This document shows positions 41,065 through 51,749 of a stretch of DNA of 64,000 nucleotides, one piece after another. How positions within the stretch are numbered: position 1 is the stretch's first letter; every line of letters starts with the position of its first letter. Position numbers and translations under genes: made by a program. The stretch is from Thiomonas delicata (GTDB lineage: Bacteria > Pseudomonadota > Gammaproteobacteria > Burkholderiales > Burkholderiaceae_C), in the NCBI RefSeq assembly GCF_900088825.1, contig NZ_LT592171.1, forward strand, positions 792,425 to 856,424, in the 5' to 3' direction. The notes under the pieces were generated by a model. That model had not been told where the DNA came from. It did no database searches and saw only the letters and a list, made by a program, of their open reading frames with translations.

Positions 41065-43362
41065 ATGATTGCCCAGGAACTGGAAGTCAGCTTGCATATG
41101 GCCTTTGTCGAGGCGCGCCAGCAGCGGCACGAATTCATCACGGTCGAGCATCTGCTGCTGGCCCTGCTGGACAACCCGTCGGCGGCCGAGGTGCTGCGGG
41201 CCTGCTCGGCCAATCTCGACGATCTGCGCAAGAGCCTGTCGGCCTTCGTCAAGGAAAACACGCCGGTGGTGCCTGGAACCGAGGAGGTGGACACGCAGCC
41301 CACCCTGGGTTTTCAGCGCGTCATCCAGCGTGCCATCATGCATGTGCAGTCGTCCTCGAACGGCAAGAAGGAAGTCACCGGCGCCAACGTGCTCGTGGCC
41401 ATTTTCAGCGAGAAGGATTCGCACGCCGTCTACTACTTGCACCAGCAGGGCGTGACCCGGCTGGACGTCGTGAACTATCTGTCGCACGGGATCCGCAAGA
41501 CCGACCCGGTGGAGCCGGCCAAACCGGCGAGCGCGGCCTCGTCCGACGAGGATGAGAAGGAGGGCAAGGAAACGCCTCTGGATCAGTTCACGCAGAATTT
41601 GAATCACCTTGCCCGCGAGGGCCGCATCGACCCGCTGATCGGGCGCGAGGCCGAAGTCGAACGTGTCATCCAGGTGCTTTGCCGCAGGCGCAAGAACAAC
41701 CCGCTGCTGGTTGGAGAGGCCGGCGTGGGCAAGACCGCGATTGCCGAGGGGCTGGCCTGGCGCATCGTGCAGGGTCAGGTCCCGGCCGTGCTGGAGCAGG
41801 GGGTGGTGTATTCGCTGGACATGGGCGCACTGCTGGCCGGAACCAAGTACAGGGGCGATTTCGAACAGCGCATCAAGGCGGTGATCAAGCAGATCAAGGA
41901 GATGCCGCATTCCATTCTGTTCATCGACGAAATCCACACCCTCATCGGCGCCGGCGCGGCGTCGGGCGGCACGCTGGACGCGTCCAATCTGCTCAAGCCG
42001 GCGTTGACCTCGGGCCAGTTGCGCTGCATCGGCGCGACCACCTTCAATGAATACCGCGGTATTTTCGAAAAGGACGCGGCCCTGTCGCGCCGCTTCCAGA
42101 AGATCGAGGTTTCCGAACCGAGTGTCGAGCAGACGGTGGAGATCCTCAAGGGCCTCAAGTCGCGTTTCGAGGAGCACCACGGCGTGAAGTATGGCACTGG
42201 CGCGCTGGCTGCGGCGGCGGAGCTTTCGGCCAAGTACATCAACGACCGCCACTTGCCGGACAAGGCCATCGACGTCATCGACGAGGCCGGTGCGGCGCAG
42301 CGCATCCTGCCCAAGAGCAAGCAGAAAAAAACCATTGGCAAGGCCGAGATCGAGGATATCGTCTCCAAGATCGCCCGCGTGCCGGTGCACAGCGTGACCA
42401 CCGACGACCGCTCCAAGCTGCGCAATCTGGAGCGCGATCTGAGAAACGTGGTGTTCGGCCAGGAGGATGCGATCGCTGCCCTGGCTGCCGCCATCAAAAT
42501 GACGCGCTCGGGGCTGGGCAAGCCCGATAAGCCGATCGGCTCCTTCCTCTTCAGCGGCCCCACGGGCGTAGGCAAGACCGAGGTGGCGCGGCAGCTGGCC
42601 TTTGTGCTGGGCATCGAGCTGGTGCGTTTCGACATGTCGGAATACATGGAGCGCCACACGGTGTCGCGCCTCATCGGCGCGCCTCCGGGGTACGTCGGTT
42701 TCGACCAGGGCGGCCTGTTGACCGAGGCCATTTCCAAGAAGCCGCACGCGGTACTGCTGCTCGACGAAATCGAGAAGGCGCATCCCGACGTCTACAACGT
42801 GTTGTTGCAGGTCATGGACAATGGCACGCTCACCGACAACAACGGCCGCAAGGCCGATTTCCGCAACGTCATCCTCATTATGACCACCAACGCGGGTGCC
42901 GAAACCATGCAGAAGGGCACCATGGGCTTCACGTCCAAGCGCGAACGCGGCGACGAGATGGCCGACATCAAACGCATGTTCTCGCCCGAGTTCCGCAACC
43001 GGCTCGATGCCATCATCAGCTTCCGGCCGCTGGACGAAACCATCATCCTGCGCGTGGTCGACAAGTTCCTGCTGCAACTGGAATCCCAGCTTGCCGAGAA
43101 GCGCGTGGAAGCTACCTTCACGGACAAGTTGCGCAAGCATCTTGCCGCCGAGGGTTTCGACCCCCTCATGGGCGCGCGCCCTATGCAGCGCCTGATCCAG
43201 GACACCATCAGGCGCGCGCTGGCCGACGAACTGCTGTTTGGCAGGCTGGTGGACGGGGGGCGCGTGACGGTGGATATCGACGAACACGACAAGGTGCATC
43301 TCGATATCTCGGAGGCCGAGCCCAAGTCACGCAAGCGCGAAGCAGAGGACGCCCAGGCTTGA
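41065..43362 (+). CDS. clpA: ClpA, ATP-dependent Clp protease ATP-binding subunit
   Basis: A 765-residue unfoldase. The N-domain (about 1-145, two Clp_N repeats) docks ClpS. AAA module one has [16 protein letters not shown] at about 215-230 and Walker [15 protein letters not shown]. Module two has [16 protein letters not shown] at about 495-510 and [17 protein letters not shown]. The end is rich in charged residues. It unfolds substrates for ClpP, which is not in the window. Confidence 0.96.
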   Translation: MIAQELEVSLHMAFVEARQQRHEFITVEHLLLALLDNPSAAEVLRACSANLDDLRKSLSAFVKENTPVVPGTEEVDTQPTLGFQRVIQRAIMHVQSSSNGKKEVTGANVLVAIFSEKDSHAVYYLHQQGVTRLDVVNYLSHGIRKTDPVEPAKPASAASSDEDEKEGKETPLDQFTQNLNHLAREGRIDPLIGREAEVERVIQVLCRRRKNNPLLVGEAGVGKTAIAEGLAWRIVQGQVPAVLEQGVVYSLDMGALLAGTKYRGDFEQRIKAVIKQIKEMPHSILFIDEIHTLIGAGAASGGTLDASNLLKPALTSGQLRCIGATTFNEYRGIFEKDAALSRRFQKIEVSEPSVEQTVEILKGLKSRFEEHHGVKYGTGALAAAAELSAKYINDRHLPDKAIDVIDEAGAAQRILPKSKQKKTIGKAEIEDIVSKIARVPVHSVTTDDRSKLRNLERDLRNVVFGQEDAIAALAAAIKMTRSGLGKPDKPIGSFLFSGPTGVGKTEVARQLAFVLGIELVRFDMSEYMERHTVSRLIGAPPGYVGFDQGGLLTEAISKKPHAVLLLDEIEKAHPDVYNVLLQVMDNGTLTDNNGRKADFRNVILIMTTNAGAETMQKGTMGFTSKRERGDEMADIKRMFSPEFRNRLDAIISFRPLDETIILRVVDKFLLQLESQLAEKRVEATFTDKLRKHLAAEGFDPLMGARPMQRLIQDTIRRALADELLFGRLVDGGRVTVDIDEHDKVHLDISEAEPKSRKREAEDAQA

Positions 43363-43402
43363 CCCTGCAAGGCAGCCCGGGCGCCTTTTGGCGCACGGCG
43401 CG

Positions 43403-43426
43403 CTGGGGGATCTGCCCATCCCCCAG
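43403..43426 (+). terminator. Hairpin after clpA
   Basis: Nine-base arms CTGGGGGAT and ATCCCCCAG around CTGCCC, followed by TTCATT. It lies between the convergent clpA and ilvD genes. The T-tract is short, so activity is uncertain. A second small hairpin, GCGCC-TTTT-GGCGC, lies at 43381-43394. Confidence 0.5.
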
Positions 43427-43441
43427 TTCATTGCCCGGGTA

Positions 43442-45127
43442 TCAATCCAAATCGGCGTCCAGCACGGCGCCCCTGGATGCGGTTCCGGCCAGCTTGGCGA
43501 ATTTGGCAAGCACACCGCGCTTGTAGCGCTTTTCCGGCGGGCTCCAGGCGGCTCTGCGGCGCGCCAGTTCCTGCTCCGGCACATTGAGGCTGAGCGTGAG
43601 GGTTGGCGCATCGATGGTGATGGAGTCGCCTTCCTGCACCAGCGCGATGTCCCCGCCGACCATGGCCTCGGGGGCGATGTGGCCGACCACCATGCCCCAG
43701 GTGCCGCCCGAAAAACGCCCGTCGGTGATCAGGCCGACCGACTCGCCCAGGCCGGCGCCAACCAGGGCCGAGGTGGGAGCGAGCATCTCGGGCATGCCGG
43801 GTCCGCCCTTGGGTCCGAGGTAGCGCAGCACCATGATGTCGCCCGCCTTGATCCGGCCTTCGAGAATGGCGTTGAGCGCGCTCTGCTCGTCGTCGAACAC
43901 GCGCGCCGGGCCGGTCATGCTGGGATTTTTCAAGCCGGTGATCTTGGCCACGCAGCCTTCCGGGGCCAGGTTGCCCTTGAGGATGGCGAGGTGCCCATGT
44001 TCGTACATCGGCTTGTCGATGGGGCGAATGACCTCTTGATCGGCGCGCGGCGTCGCCGGCACGTCGGCGAGATTTTCCGCCACGGTCTTGCCGGTGATGG
44101 TGATGCAGTCGCCGTGGATCAGCCCGGCGTCGAGCAGAATCTTCATCACCTGGGGGATGCCGCCGGCCCGATGCAGGTCGGTGGCGACGAAGCGGCCCGA
44201 CGGCTTGAGATCGCACAGCACGGGAACCTTCTGGCGGATGACCTCGAAGTCGTCGATCGTGAACGGCAGCTCGGCGGCATGGGCGATGGCCAGCAGGTGC
44301 AGCACAGCATTGGTCGAACCGCCCGTGGCCATCACCACCGCGACGGCGTTTTCCAGCGCCTTGCGCGTGACGATGTCGCGCGGTTTCAAGTCGGCCTTCA
44401 CCGCGTCCAGCAGCGCGCGCGCCGAATCGCGCGCGGACTGCACCTTTTCCTCGTGCACGTTCGCCATGGTCGAGGAATAGGGCAGGGACATGCCCATGGC
44501 CTCGATCGCGCTGGACATGGTGTTGGCCGTGTACATGCCGCCGCAGGAGCCGCTGGTCGGGATCGAGCATTGTTCGATGGCGTCGAAATCCTCCTGGCTC
44601 ATGCGCCCGGCGGAGAACTCGCCGACGGCCTCGAACACGGACACGATGTTCAGGTCCCGGCCCTTGTAGTGGCCGGGCAGGATGGTGCCGCCGTAGACGA
44701 AGATGCCCGGCACATTGCAGCGCATCATGCCGATCATCGCGCCGGGCATGTTCTTGTCGCAGCCGCCGATGGTCAGCACGCCGTCCATCCATTGGCCCTG
44801 CACGCAGGTTTCCACGCAGTCGGCGATGACTTCGCGCGACACCAGCGAGTATTTCATGCCCTCGGTGCCCATGGACATGCCGTCGGCAATGGTGGGCGTG
44901 CCGAACACCTGCGGATTGCCGCCGGCCGCGCGCACTCCTTCGGCGGCCGCGTCGGCCAGCTTTTGCAGGCCCGAGTTGCAGGGCGTGATGGTGGAATGCG
45001 CGTTGGCGATGCCGATCATCGGATGGGCGAAATCGGATTTCTTGTAACCCATCGCGTAGAACATGGAACGGTTGGGCGCGCGTGCGGCACCCTCGGTGAT
45101 GTTGGAGGAACGCAGTTTTTCAGTCAT
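43442..45127 (-). CDS. ilvD: Dihydroxy-acid dehydratase
   Basis: A 561-residue iron-sulfur enzyme of valine, isoleucine and pantothenate synthesis. Cluster cysteines are visible in ITPCNSGLQ (about residue 50), [11 protein letters not shown] (about 123) and [13 protein letters not shown] (about 195). The C-terminal [10 protein letters not shown] carries the catalytic serine region. Start ATG 45127 matches the family (MTEKLRSS). It is divergent from lgt with a 128 bp shared upstream region. Confidence 0.96.
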   Translation of the reverse strand: MTEKLRSSNITEGAARAPNRSMFYAMGYKKSDFAHPMIGIANAHSTITPCNSGLQKLADAAAEGVRAAGGNPQVFGTPTIADGMSMGTEGMKYSLVSREVIADCVETCVQGQWMDGVLTIGGCDKNMPGAMIGMMRCNVPGIFVYGGTILPGHYKGRDLNIVSVFEAVGEFSAGRMSQEDFDAIEQCSIPTSGSCGGMYTANTMSSAIEAMGMSLPYSSTMANVHEEKVQSARDSARALLDAVKADLKPRDIVTRKALENAVAVVMATGGSTNAVLHLLAIAHAAELPFTIDDFEVIRQKVPVLCDLKPSGRFVATDLHRAGGIPQVMKILLDAGLIHGDCITITGKTVAENLADVPATPRADQEVIRPIDKPMYEHGHLAILKGNLAPEGCVAKITGLKNPSMTGPARVFDDEQSALNAILEGRIKAGDIMVLRYLGPKGGPGMPEMLAPTSALVGAGLGESVGLITDGRFSGGTWGMVVGHIAPEAMVGGDIALVQEGDSITIDAPTLTLSLNVPEQELARRRAAWSPPEKRYKRGVLAKFAKLAGTASRGAVLDADLD

Positions 45128-45255
45128 GGAATGGCAATGGAAAGAGAAACGAATCGCGACGCCAGTTGAACCGGGCGGGCCGTCCGACATCGTATGGGCA
45201 GGCCCCGAACATTGGCGAGAGGGTCTTTTCATCCAACCCCCGTACACTTCGACCC

Positions 45256-46077
45256 ATGCTAATTCATCCTGATTTCAACCCCATAGCCCTCAAGCTCGGG
45301 CCCGTCGAAATCCACTGGTACGGCATCATGTACCTGCTGGGGTTCCTGAGCTTCTGGCTGCTGTCCCGCCGACGCCTGAAAGACCAACCCTACGCCCGGT
45401 ACGGCTGGACGACGCGCGATATCGAAGATTTGCTGTTTGCCGGCGTGCTGGGGGTGATCCTCGGCGGCCGCATCGGGTATGTGCTGTTCTACCAGCCCGA
45501 CTACTACTTCGCCCATCCGGCGCAGATCGTCGCGGTGTGGGACGGCGGCATGTCCTTCCACGGCGGATTGCTCGGCGTCATGGCGGCCGCAGGCTGGTTC
45601 GCGTGGACGCGCAAGGTCTCGTGGCTCGATCTGATGGACTTCGTCGCTCCCCTGGTTCCGCCGGGGCTGGCGTTCGGGCGCATCGGCAACTTCATCAACG
45701 GTGAACTGTGGGGCCGAGCCGCTCCTGCCTGGTGGCCGGGGGCGATGATCTATCCCGAGTCCGGCAGCATGGTGCCGCGTTTCCCTTCCGAACTGTACGA
45801 GATGTTCCTCGAGGGCATCGTGCTGTTCGCGGTGCTGTGGTGGCTGTCGCGCAAGGAGCGGCCGCGCGGCTTCATCGCCGGCAGCTTCGCGCTGGGCTAC
45901 GGCCTGGCGCGCTTCACCGCCGAGTTCTTCCGCCAGCCCGATGCCTTCCTGGGCTATCTCTGGTTCGGCTTGACCATGGGCCAGCTGTTGTCGATTCCGC
46001 TCATCGTGCTGGGTATCGTGATGATCGTGTGGTCCAAGCGCCGCGCCGCGCGCCTTGGCCCGGGCGCCGCGGCCTGA
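45256..46077 (+). CDS. lgt: Prolipoprotein diacylglyceryl transferase
   Basis: A 273-residue membrane enzyme that adds diacylglycerol to the lipobox cysteine. From ATG 45256 ([23 protein letters not shown]) about seven membrane helices follow. The catalytic HGGLLGV (about 103-109) and the family signature [16 protein letters not shown] (about 138-153), with essential arginine and asparagine, are present. An open frame from 45166 adds no family similarity. Confidence 0.96.
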   Translation: MLIHPDFNPIALKLGPVEIHWYGIMYLLGFLSFWLLSRRRLKDQPYARYGWTTRDIEDLLFAGVLGVILGGRIGYVLFYQPDYYFAHPAQIVAVWDGGMSFHGGLLGVMAAAGWFAWTRKVSWLDLMDFVAPLVPPGLAFGRIGNFINGELWGRAAPAWWPGAMIYPESGSMVPRFPSELYEMFLEGIVLFAVLWWLSRKERPRGFIAGSFALGYGLARFTAEFFRQPDAFLGYLWFGLTMGQLLSIPLIVLGIVMIVWSKRRAARLGPGAAA

Positions 46078-46083
46078 GCCGGA

Positions 46084-46575
46084 TCACGCGGCCAGCCAGG
46101 CCGCGATATCGATATCCTGCGGGCGGGCGATACGCAGTCCGCGCGCCAGTGCGGGCGACGCGAGGGCGAGGAGTGCCTTGTCCCGGGTCAGCAGCCATTG
46201 CGCTTCCTGCTGCAAGGCCAGGTCGATGAACATCTGATCATCGGGATCGGCGCAAATCAGCGACGAGGGCGCGGTCGAGGCGATGTGCTGCGCGTATCGG
46301 GCGTAGCCTTGCGCAACCCGATCGCACAGCGCGTTGGCCGAACCGCGCTTGGAGAAAACGGCGCGTGCCGCCACCTCCAGGGCTTCCTCGCGCATCGCCG
46401 CGGTGGCGATCCAGCGGGCGAGCCCGTCTTGCAGCGACGCCCCTGGCGCGCGCATGGCCGCATCGTCGAAAATCAGCCAGTCGAGGACGACATTGGTATC
46501 GAGAACCCATCGCGGCCTGTTTTCGGATCGTGCGCGCCCAAGCGCAAATCCAGCGCCGGATGAGCCCTCGCTCAT
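46084..46575 (-). CDS. PIN-domain protein, putative ribonuclease toxin
   Basis: A 163-residue protein of the COG1569-like PIN group. VLDTNVVLDWLIF (about residues 24-36) has the first catalytic aspartate. A later glutamate lies in AAMREEALEV, and CADPDDQMFIDLALQ and WLLTRDKALL have the remaining acids. PIN proteins are usually toxin nucleases. No antitoxin gene is seen next to it; the TSUP gene ends eight bases upstream on the same strand. It converges with lgt. Confidence 0.8.
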   Translation of the reverse strand: MSEGSSGAGFALGRARSENRPRWVLDTNVVLDWLIFDDAAMRAPGASLQDGLARWIATAAMREEALEVAARAVFSKRGSANALCDRVAQGYARYAQHIASTAPSSLICADPDDQMFIDLALQQEAQWLLTRDKALLALASPALARGLRIARPQDIDIAAWLAA

Positions 46576-46582
46576 GGCGTGT

Positions 46583-47419
46583 TCAGGCCTGGATCCAGCC
46601 CATCGCATGCACGCCCTTCCAAAGCATATAGCTGGCCAGGCTCAGCAGCAGCAAGGCGAACACCCGTTTGAGCGATTGCACATGGATGCGATGCGCCACC
46701 GTCGCCCCCACTGGGGCCATCAGCACGCTCGTCGCCGCGCAGGCAAACAAGGCGGGAAGGTAGATATACCCCAGCGAGCCTGGTGGCAGGCCATCGGCAT
46801 GAAGCCCGGCGACGACATAGCCGGCTAGGCCGCCTGCGGCAATGGGAAACCCCATGGCCGCGCTGGTGGCCACGGCGTTGCGCAGGCCCACGCCCCGCCA
46901 GCTCAGGAACGGCACGGTGAGGAACCCACCTCCGGCGCCCAGCAGCGATGAAATGAATCCGATCAGGCTTCCGGTGCCGATGAGCGCGGGCCTGAGCGGC
47001 AAGGATTCGGCTGTGCCGACCGCCTGTTTCTGGCCCGCCACGATCAGCATACGCAATGCCGAAAGACCGACGAAGAACGCGAAGAACATGGCGAGCCAGC
47101 CCGATTTGAGCAGGCCGGCGACCTGGGCGCCGGCGAAGGTGCCGAGCACGGCGCCCAGGCCCATCCAGCCCGCGATGTCCCAGCGCACGGCGCCGCGTTT
47201 GTGATGCGCGCGCACGCTCGATACGGAGGTGAACAGGATGGTGGTCAGCGAGGTGGCGATGGCCATGCGCACGATCAGCTCGGCACCGAACTGTTCGCGC
47301 GTGAACATGAAGGTGAGAAAAGGCACCAACAGCATGCCGCCGCCGATGCCAAGCAGTCCTGCCATGAAGCCGGTGAACGCGCCAAGCACCATGAGTTCGA
47401 GCAGGAATTGCCAAGCCAT
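46583..47419 (-). CDS. TSUP-family permease (TauE/SafE)
   Basis: A 278-residue transporter with about eight membrane segments in two halves. Each half begins with a glycine-rich motif: GFMAGLLGIGGGMLLVPFL and GFISSLLGAGGGFLTVPFL. The family exports sulfite, sulfoacetate or similar organosulfur anions; the substrate here is unknown. The start ATG 47419 precedes the first helix. It lies 66 bp downstream of the 6S RNA on the same strand. Confidence 0.88.
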   Translation of the reverse strand: MAWQFLLELMVLGAFTGFMAGLLGIGGGMLLVPFLTFMFTREQFGAELIVRMAIATSLTTILFTSVSSVRAHHKRGAVRWDIAGWMGLGAVLGTFAGAQVAGLLKSGWLAMFFAFFVGLSALRMLIVAGQKQAVGTAESLPLRPALIGTGSLIGFISSLLGAGGGFLTVPFLSWRGVGLRNAVATSAAMGFPIAAGGLAGYVVAGLHADGLPPGSLGYIYLPALFACAATSVLMAPVGATVAHRIHVQSLKRVFALLLLSLASYMLWKGVHAMGWIQA

Positions 47420-47484
47420 TGCGAATTTCGCGGGAGAGGGGCGAGTCAGCCTGGCCTTTGCCTGCAGCTGCGCGTGTTGGGGGT

Positions 47485-47657
47485 GTCTGCCCGAACCCCG
47501 CCGACCATTGATCCCTGAACCCTGTTGGGACAGGTGGGCGAGGTCACCACATTTCGGGAGCGTCTGCGCGAGACACTGCGCACCCATGTGAAATATTCCA
47601 GGCCCGAGGCAAAGCGCATCGGTTCAAGAAATGCCTGATCGGCGAGGTCAGGCAGAC
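47485..47657 (-). ncRNA. ssrS: 6S RNA
   Basis: About 173 nt. A -10 box TACAAT (47669-47664) sets the start seven bases later at 47657. The ends pair: GTCTGCCTGA-CC at the 5' end with GGTTCGGGCAGAC at the 3' end. A second closing stem is CTTGAACC with GGTTCAGG. The central region keeps the GGAATATTTCACA-like sequence of 6S and a large open bubble that mimics a promoter and traps sigma-70 polymerase. It lies just downstream of zapA, as in most proteobacteria. Confidence 0.85.
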
Positions 47658-47708
47658 GGAGCCATTGTAGGGAAGTGGCGGGCCTCGCGCATGCCTCCAG
47701 GCGCAGGG

Positions 47709-48044
47709 TCAAAGCAGTTGACCGTCGGTATCCAGTGCGGAATCAAGCCGCTGGTTGATGCGCGCGATTTGGGCGGCGATGTCGGGCGTGATCGGGGTTT
47801 CGGCACGTTGCGTGGGAGGGGGCGTGCCCGCCGCACCAGCACTCAGCAGTTTGGCATGTGCGAGGTTGAGCGCGGCCAGGACCGCGATGCGCTCGCGTGC
47901 GCGGATCTTGCCCAGGTCGCGAATGCTGCACATCTCGCGGTCCACCTCCGCCACCGCTTGGCGCAGGGCGTCTTCTTCGCCCTGCGGGCAGGCCAGGACA
48001 TAGCTCTGTCCCATGATGTTCACTTCCACGGTCGCACTGCTCAT
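47709..48044 (-). CDS. zapA: Cell division protein ZapA
   Basis: A 111-residue protein that cross-links FtsZ filaments. It begins VEVNIMGQSYVLACPQGEEDALRQAVAEVDREM, the ZapA fold, followed by the long dimer helix RERIAVLAALNLAHAKLL. The C-terminal tail is longer and proline/threonine-rich. It follows the small coiled-coil gene by 45 bp and precedes 6S RNA. Confidence 0.93.
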   Translation of the reverse strand: MSSATVEVNIMGQSYVLACPQGEEDALRQAVAEVDREMCSIRDLGKIRARERIAVLAALNLAHAKLLSAGAAGTPPPTQRAETPITPDIAAQIARINQRLDSALDTDGQLL

Positions 48045-48089
48045 GGCTCGGTCTCGAAAGGGTCTGAGGTGGCGCGGCGCAACAAGCGC

Positions 48090-48341
48090 TCAGGCCGGAA
48101 GATCGGGTTTGGCTGCCGCGGGCGGCGTATCCAGGCGCGCGAGAAGATGGTCGACCCGCGCTCGCGCCTCGCCCAGCCGCTGGCGCAGGGCATCGCGTTC
48201 CGCTTCGAGTTGGCGCACGCGTTCATCCAGCAAGGCGTTGATGCGCTGGAGCTCGGCATGGCGCAAGGCCAGGCGATCGGCCTTGTCGCTCAAGGCTTGC
48301 AGCAACGCTGGCAACTCGGAGGGCGGCTTCGTGGCGTTCAT
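48090..48341 (-). CDS. Small coiled-coil protein upstream of zapA
   Basis: An 83-residue protein starting at ATG 48341. Residues about 10-70 form one continuous coiled coil with heptad leucines (ALLQALSDKADRLALRHAEL, INALLDERVRQLEAERDALRQRL); the tail is proline/alanine-rich. Position before zapA and the architecture suggest a ZapB-like or TIGR02449-like cell-division accessory. The assignment is by context. Confidence 0.7.
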   Translation of the reverse strand: MNATKPPSELPALLQALSDKADRLALRHAELQRINALLDERVRQLEAERDALRQRLGEARARVDHLLARLDTPPAAAKPDLPA

Positions 48342-48401
48342 GCGGCGGATTCTAGTGCGCATGGGCTGCGTCAACCCCAAGTTCCGCGATCCCATACCAT
48401 G

Positions 48402-48628
48402 CCACTGTTGGTGCTCGCGCGGTGTGTTCGATGCCGCGCGGTTAAACGGGAAACAGAGTGATGCGCGTCTCGCGGCGCGTGTCTTGCCTGTGCTGCCCCC
48501 GCAACGGTGAGTGGACGCGGCCCATCCGGGGCCGTCGTTCGTATGCAGGGCCACTGGTCGTCTTCGCAGGACGGCTGGGAAGGCGCATCGAATGGGTCCA
48601 CCAGCCCGGATACCGGCCAACAGGCGAA
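48402..48628 (+). promoter_or_regulatory. Cobalamin (AdoCbl) riboswitch
   Basis: The conserved core is present in order: GTTGGTGCTCGCGCGG..., the GGTTAAACGGGAA box, GTGCTGCCCCCGCAACGGTGA, GGACGGCTGGGAAGG and the B12 box in CCAGCCCGGATACCGGCC (about 48601-48618). When adenosylcobalamin binds, the kissing loop forms and expression of the downstream gene falls. It lies about 160 bp before btuB and controls the btuB-btuC-btuD unit. Confidence 0.93.
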
Positions 48629-48788
48629 AACCGCAGCGCTGCCCGGGGTGAGGCAGACTGTGCGCCGCGACGCGTGCCGATGGCGCGTGCTCGAGGTTCG
48701 CGTGGTCTCGGCACGGGGCGATGCGGTTTTCGATTTCGGTCGGTCGCGCGGGGGAGCGCGGCAGCCGCTTTCTCTCGCTCGAAGTTCC

Positions 48789-50747
48789 ATGAAAACCCAT
48801 CGTTTCACCTCCCAGGACGTTCCGTCCGCAGGGCGCATCGCAGGCAACCGCCGTTTCAAGCAAGCTAGTACCACCGCGCCGCTTGCCCGGCGCAGGCCCG
48901 CTCCATTTTTCGGCGCGTTCGCGCTGACCATGCTGGCCGCTGGCATGGCGCAGGCGCAGACCGCAACCGGCACGACCACCTTGCCCCCGGTCGTGGTGTC
49001 GGCCACCGGCTATCCGCAACCGCTGTCCAGCGCGCTGCCCAGCGTGAGCGTGATCACCCGCGAGCAGATCGATGAGTCGGGCGCGCAAAACCTCACGACC
49101 CTGCTGCAGCAAGTGGCCGGCCTGCAGGTCACGTCCAATGGCGGCCCGGGCCAGACCGGCAACGTGTTCGTGCGTGGTTTCGGCGGCCCCGACGTGCTGG
49201 TGCTGCTCGACGGCGTGCCGATGAACGCGCAGGACGCCACGGGCAGCGCCTATCTCAACAACTTCACCACGGACCAGATCCAACGCGTCGAAATCATCCG
49301 CGGCAACGTCTCGGCCATCTATGGCTCGGGTGCGATCGGCGGCGTGGTGCTCATCACCACGCGCCACGGCGGGAAGACTCCGCGTGCCTCGCTGAGTTTC
49401 ACCGCCGGCAGCCGCAACACCTTCACGTCTTCGGCCGACGCCAGCGGACAGATCGGCAAGACCGCGTTGCAGGCAGGTATCAGCCGCTACACCACGCAGG
49501 GCATTTCGTCGCAAAACCCGCAACAAATGGGCCTGCCCGACGCGGCTGATGGTTACCGCAACACGACAATGAACGGCTCCATCGTGCAAACCCTGGCACC
49601 GGGCCAAACGCTGGGCCTACGCGCGTTCCGCAGCGATGGCAAGTACACCTACAGCAACGCCACCCTTTCCGGGGAGACGAAGCAGAATTTGTATCAATTG
49701 TTCAGTGACAACCAACTCACGTCTGACTGGACTTCGCACTTGAGTCTGTCGCAGCAGGAAACCACGAACGACAATGCGCCTGTGGGCAATCTCAGCCATT
49801 ACCGCACCCGTGTGCAACAACTGCTCTGGCGCAACGTCGTGCAACTGATGCCGGGGTGGACGGCGACGGCGGGGGCGGACTTGCAGAAGCAGAGCATCGT
49901 CGGCAGCTACAACTATGGTCCCTACTACAGCGGTGCGTTCGACAACAGCCGCAACGCACGCGCGGTGTTTGCCGGCATCGACGGCAGCTTCAATGGCAAT
50001 TCGCTGCAGCTCAACCTGCGCCATGACAGCATCGACGGCTACTCGGGGCAAAACACCGGTTATCTAGGGTATGGACGCGAACTCGGCGGCGGCTTCAAGG
50101 CCATTGCTAGCTATGCCACTGCGTTCAACGCACCGCCATTGGGCTATCTGTACGACCCGAATGCCGGCAATCCGAACCTCAAACCCGAGAAGGCGCATAC
50201 CGTCGAAGCAGGACTGCAATGGGCGCAGGGCGTCAATGTGTGGCGCGCCACTTTGTTTCAGACCAAGGCGACCGAACAGTGGAGCTATGGCAAGAACTTC
50301 ACGTTCGAGAACATCGCCAGTGCACGCACCCGCGGCTTAGAACTGACGGGCCGCGGCGCCTGGAACGGCTGGGCCTACGACACCAACCTAACCTTGCAAC
50401 AGCCTGTCGATTTGACACAACCGGGTGATCCGACCCTGCAGCGTCGCGCCCGCAGTGTTGCGAATATCGCGGTGAACCACGCGGTGGGTTCGGTTCTGCT
50501 CGGTGCAGCCGTACATTACAGCGGCCCACGCTGGGACTTCAACTACAACGTCTATCCGGCGCAGCGCGTCACCCTGGGAAGCTACACCACCGTCGACCTC
50601 ACCGCCAGCGGCCAGATCAGCCCGCAGTGGAGCTGGAACGCGCGGGTGCAGAATCTGTTCGACAAGAAGTACCAGACGGCGTGGGGCTATAACCGTGAAC
50701 CCTTTGGCGTCTTCCTGGGTCTGACTTGGCGGCCGCTGGGAACCTGA
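48789..50747 (+). CDS. btuB: TonB-dependent vitamin B12 receptor
   Basis: A 652-residue outer-membrane receptor from ATG 48789. A long basic leader precedes the hydrophobic signal core (FGAFALTMLAAGMAQAQ, cleavage near residue 57), so the mature start is late. The TonB box region is LPPVVVSATG. The plug domain has SVSVITREQIDESGAQNLTTLLQQVAGLQV, RGFGGPDVLVLLDGVPMN and a 22-stranded barrel follows, ending GVFLGLTWRP. The cobalamin riboswitch upstream and btuCD downstream define its ligand. Confidence 0.93.
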   Translation: MKTHRFTSQDVPSAGRIAGNRRFKQASTTAPLARRRPAPFFGAFALTMLAAGMAQAQTATGTTTLPPVVVSATGYPQPLSSALPSVSVITREQIDESGAQNLTTLLQQVAGLQVTSNGGPGQTGNVFVRGFGGPDVLVLLDGVPMNAQDATGSAYLNNFTTDQIQRVEIIRGNVSAIYGSGAIGGVVLITTRHGGKTPRASLSFTAGSRNTFTSSADASGQIGKTALQAGISRYTTQGISSQNPQQMGLPDAADGYRNTTMNGSIVQTLAPGQTLGLRAFRSDGKYTYSNATLSGETKQNLYQLFSDNQLTSDWTSHLSLSQQETTNDNAPVGNLSHYRTRVQQLLWRNVVQLMPGWTATAGADLQKQSIVGSYNYGPYYSGAFDNSRNARAVFAGIDGSFNGNSLQLNLRHDSIDGYSGQNTGYLGYGRELGGGFKAIASYATAFNAPPLGYLYDPNAGNPNLKPEKAHTVEAGLQWAQGVNVWRATLFQTKATEQWSYGKNFTFENIASARTRGLELTGRGAWNGWAYDTNLTLQQPVDLTQPGDPTLQRRARSVANIAVNHAVGSVLLGAAVHYSGPRWDFNYNVYPAQRVTLGSYTTVDLTASGQISPQWSWNARVQNLFDKKYQTAWGYNREPFGVFLGLTWRPLGT

Positions 50748-50768
50748 GCCCGGGCCGTGCCCCTTGCC

Positions 50769-51749
50769 ATGTCCAGCCCCGCCATCGCCCCCACCCCCGA
50801 ACTGCCCGGCCGGCGACTCGAGCCGCACGACCTGAGGCTTCTCGCCGTGGTTGGCGGTGCCAGCCTGCTTGCCTTGTTGCTGGGCATCGGCGTGGGCGCG
50901 GGGGGGTGGAACTGGCTGCTGATCGAGCAGTTGCGCCTGCCGCGGGTGCTGGCCGGCGCAGGTGCAGGCGCCCTGCTGGCCGAGGCGGGCCTGGCGATGC
51001 AATTGGTGTTGCGCAACCCCCTGGCCGATCCTTACGTGCTGGGTGCCTCGGCCGGCGCCGGCATGGGCGCCATCGCCATGCTGGTGGCGTTCGGCAGCCA
51101 GCTCTGGCTGGGCAGCGTGGGCGGTGCGCTGGCGGCGCTTGGTCTGCTGTTGCTGCTGGGCCGCAAGGCCATGGCCAGCCCGGACGACGAGGCGCCCGCC
51201 CAGCTCATTCTCATCGGTGCCATGCTTTCCGCCGTTTTCGGCGCGGGGTCCACGCTCTTGCTGGCCCTCGTGCCCGAGCAGAGCCTGCGCGGCGCGGTGT
51301 TCTGGCTGGTCGGAGACTTGTCCGGTGCGCGCTTCGGCCACTGGCTTTGCCTGCTGGCCTTGGTGCTGGCGCTGGCGCTGGCGGCATCGTGCCGCGCGCT
51401 CGACCGTCTGGCCCTTGGCAGCGAGCATGCATGGCTGCTGGGCGAGCCGGTGCACCGGCTGCGCCTCGGATTGGTGTTGCTGGCCGCGCTGGCCACCGGG
51501 GCCGCGGTGGCCGAAGCCGGAGCGGTGGGTTTCGTCGGGCTGGTGGTACCGCACGTGCTGCGCATGTTCGGCGTCGTGCGCATGCGCCAACAAAGCTGGG
51601 CCGTGCCGCTGCTGGGGGCAGCCCTGGTGGTGGCTGCCGATGCGCTGGCGCGCGGCGTCGCCATGCCTTATGAGTTGCCGGTCGGCGCGATCACGGCGCT
51701 GCTCGGCGCCCCGGTGTTCATCGTGCTGCTGATCAAGCAACCGCGATGA
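50769..51749 (+). CDS. btuC: Vitamin B12 ABC transporter permease
   Basis: A 326-residue FecCD-family permease with about ten membrane helices. LRLPRVLAGAGAGALLAEAGLAMQLVLRNPLADPYVLGASAGA is the typical first periplasmic/membrane block (about residues 56-100, quoted in parts), and the coupling helix region is FVGLVVPHVLRM. GTG 50757 is an alternative start four codons earlier. It begins 21 bp after btuB and overlaps btuD by four bases (ATGA). Confidence 0.93.
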   Translation: MSSPAIAPTPELPGRRLEPHDLRLLAVVGGASLLALLLGIGVGAGGWNWLLIEQLRLPRVLAGAGAGALLAEAGLAMQLVLRNPLADPYVLGASAGAGMGAIAMLVAFGSQLWLGSVGGALAALGLLLLLGRKAMASPDDEAPAQLILIGAMLSAVFGAGSTLLLALVPEQSLRGAVFWLVGDLSGARFGHWLCLLALVLALALAASCRALDRLALGSEHAWLLGEPVHRLRLGLVLLAALATGAAVAEAGAVGFVGLVVPHVLRMFGVVRMRQQSWAVPLLGAALVVAADALARGVAMPYELPVGAITALLGAPVFIVLLIKQPR

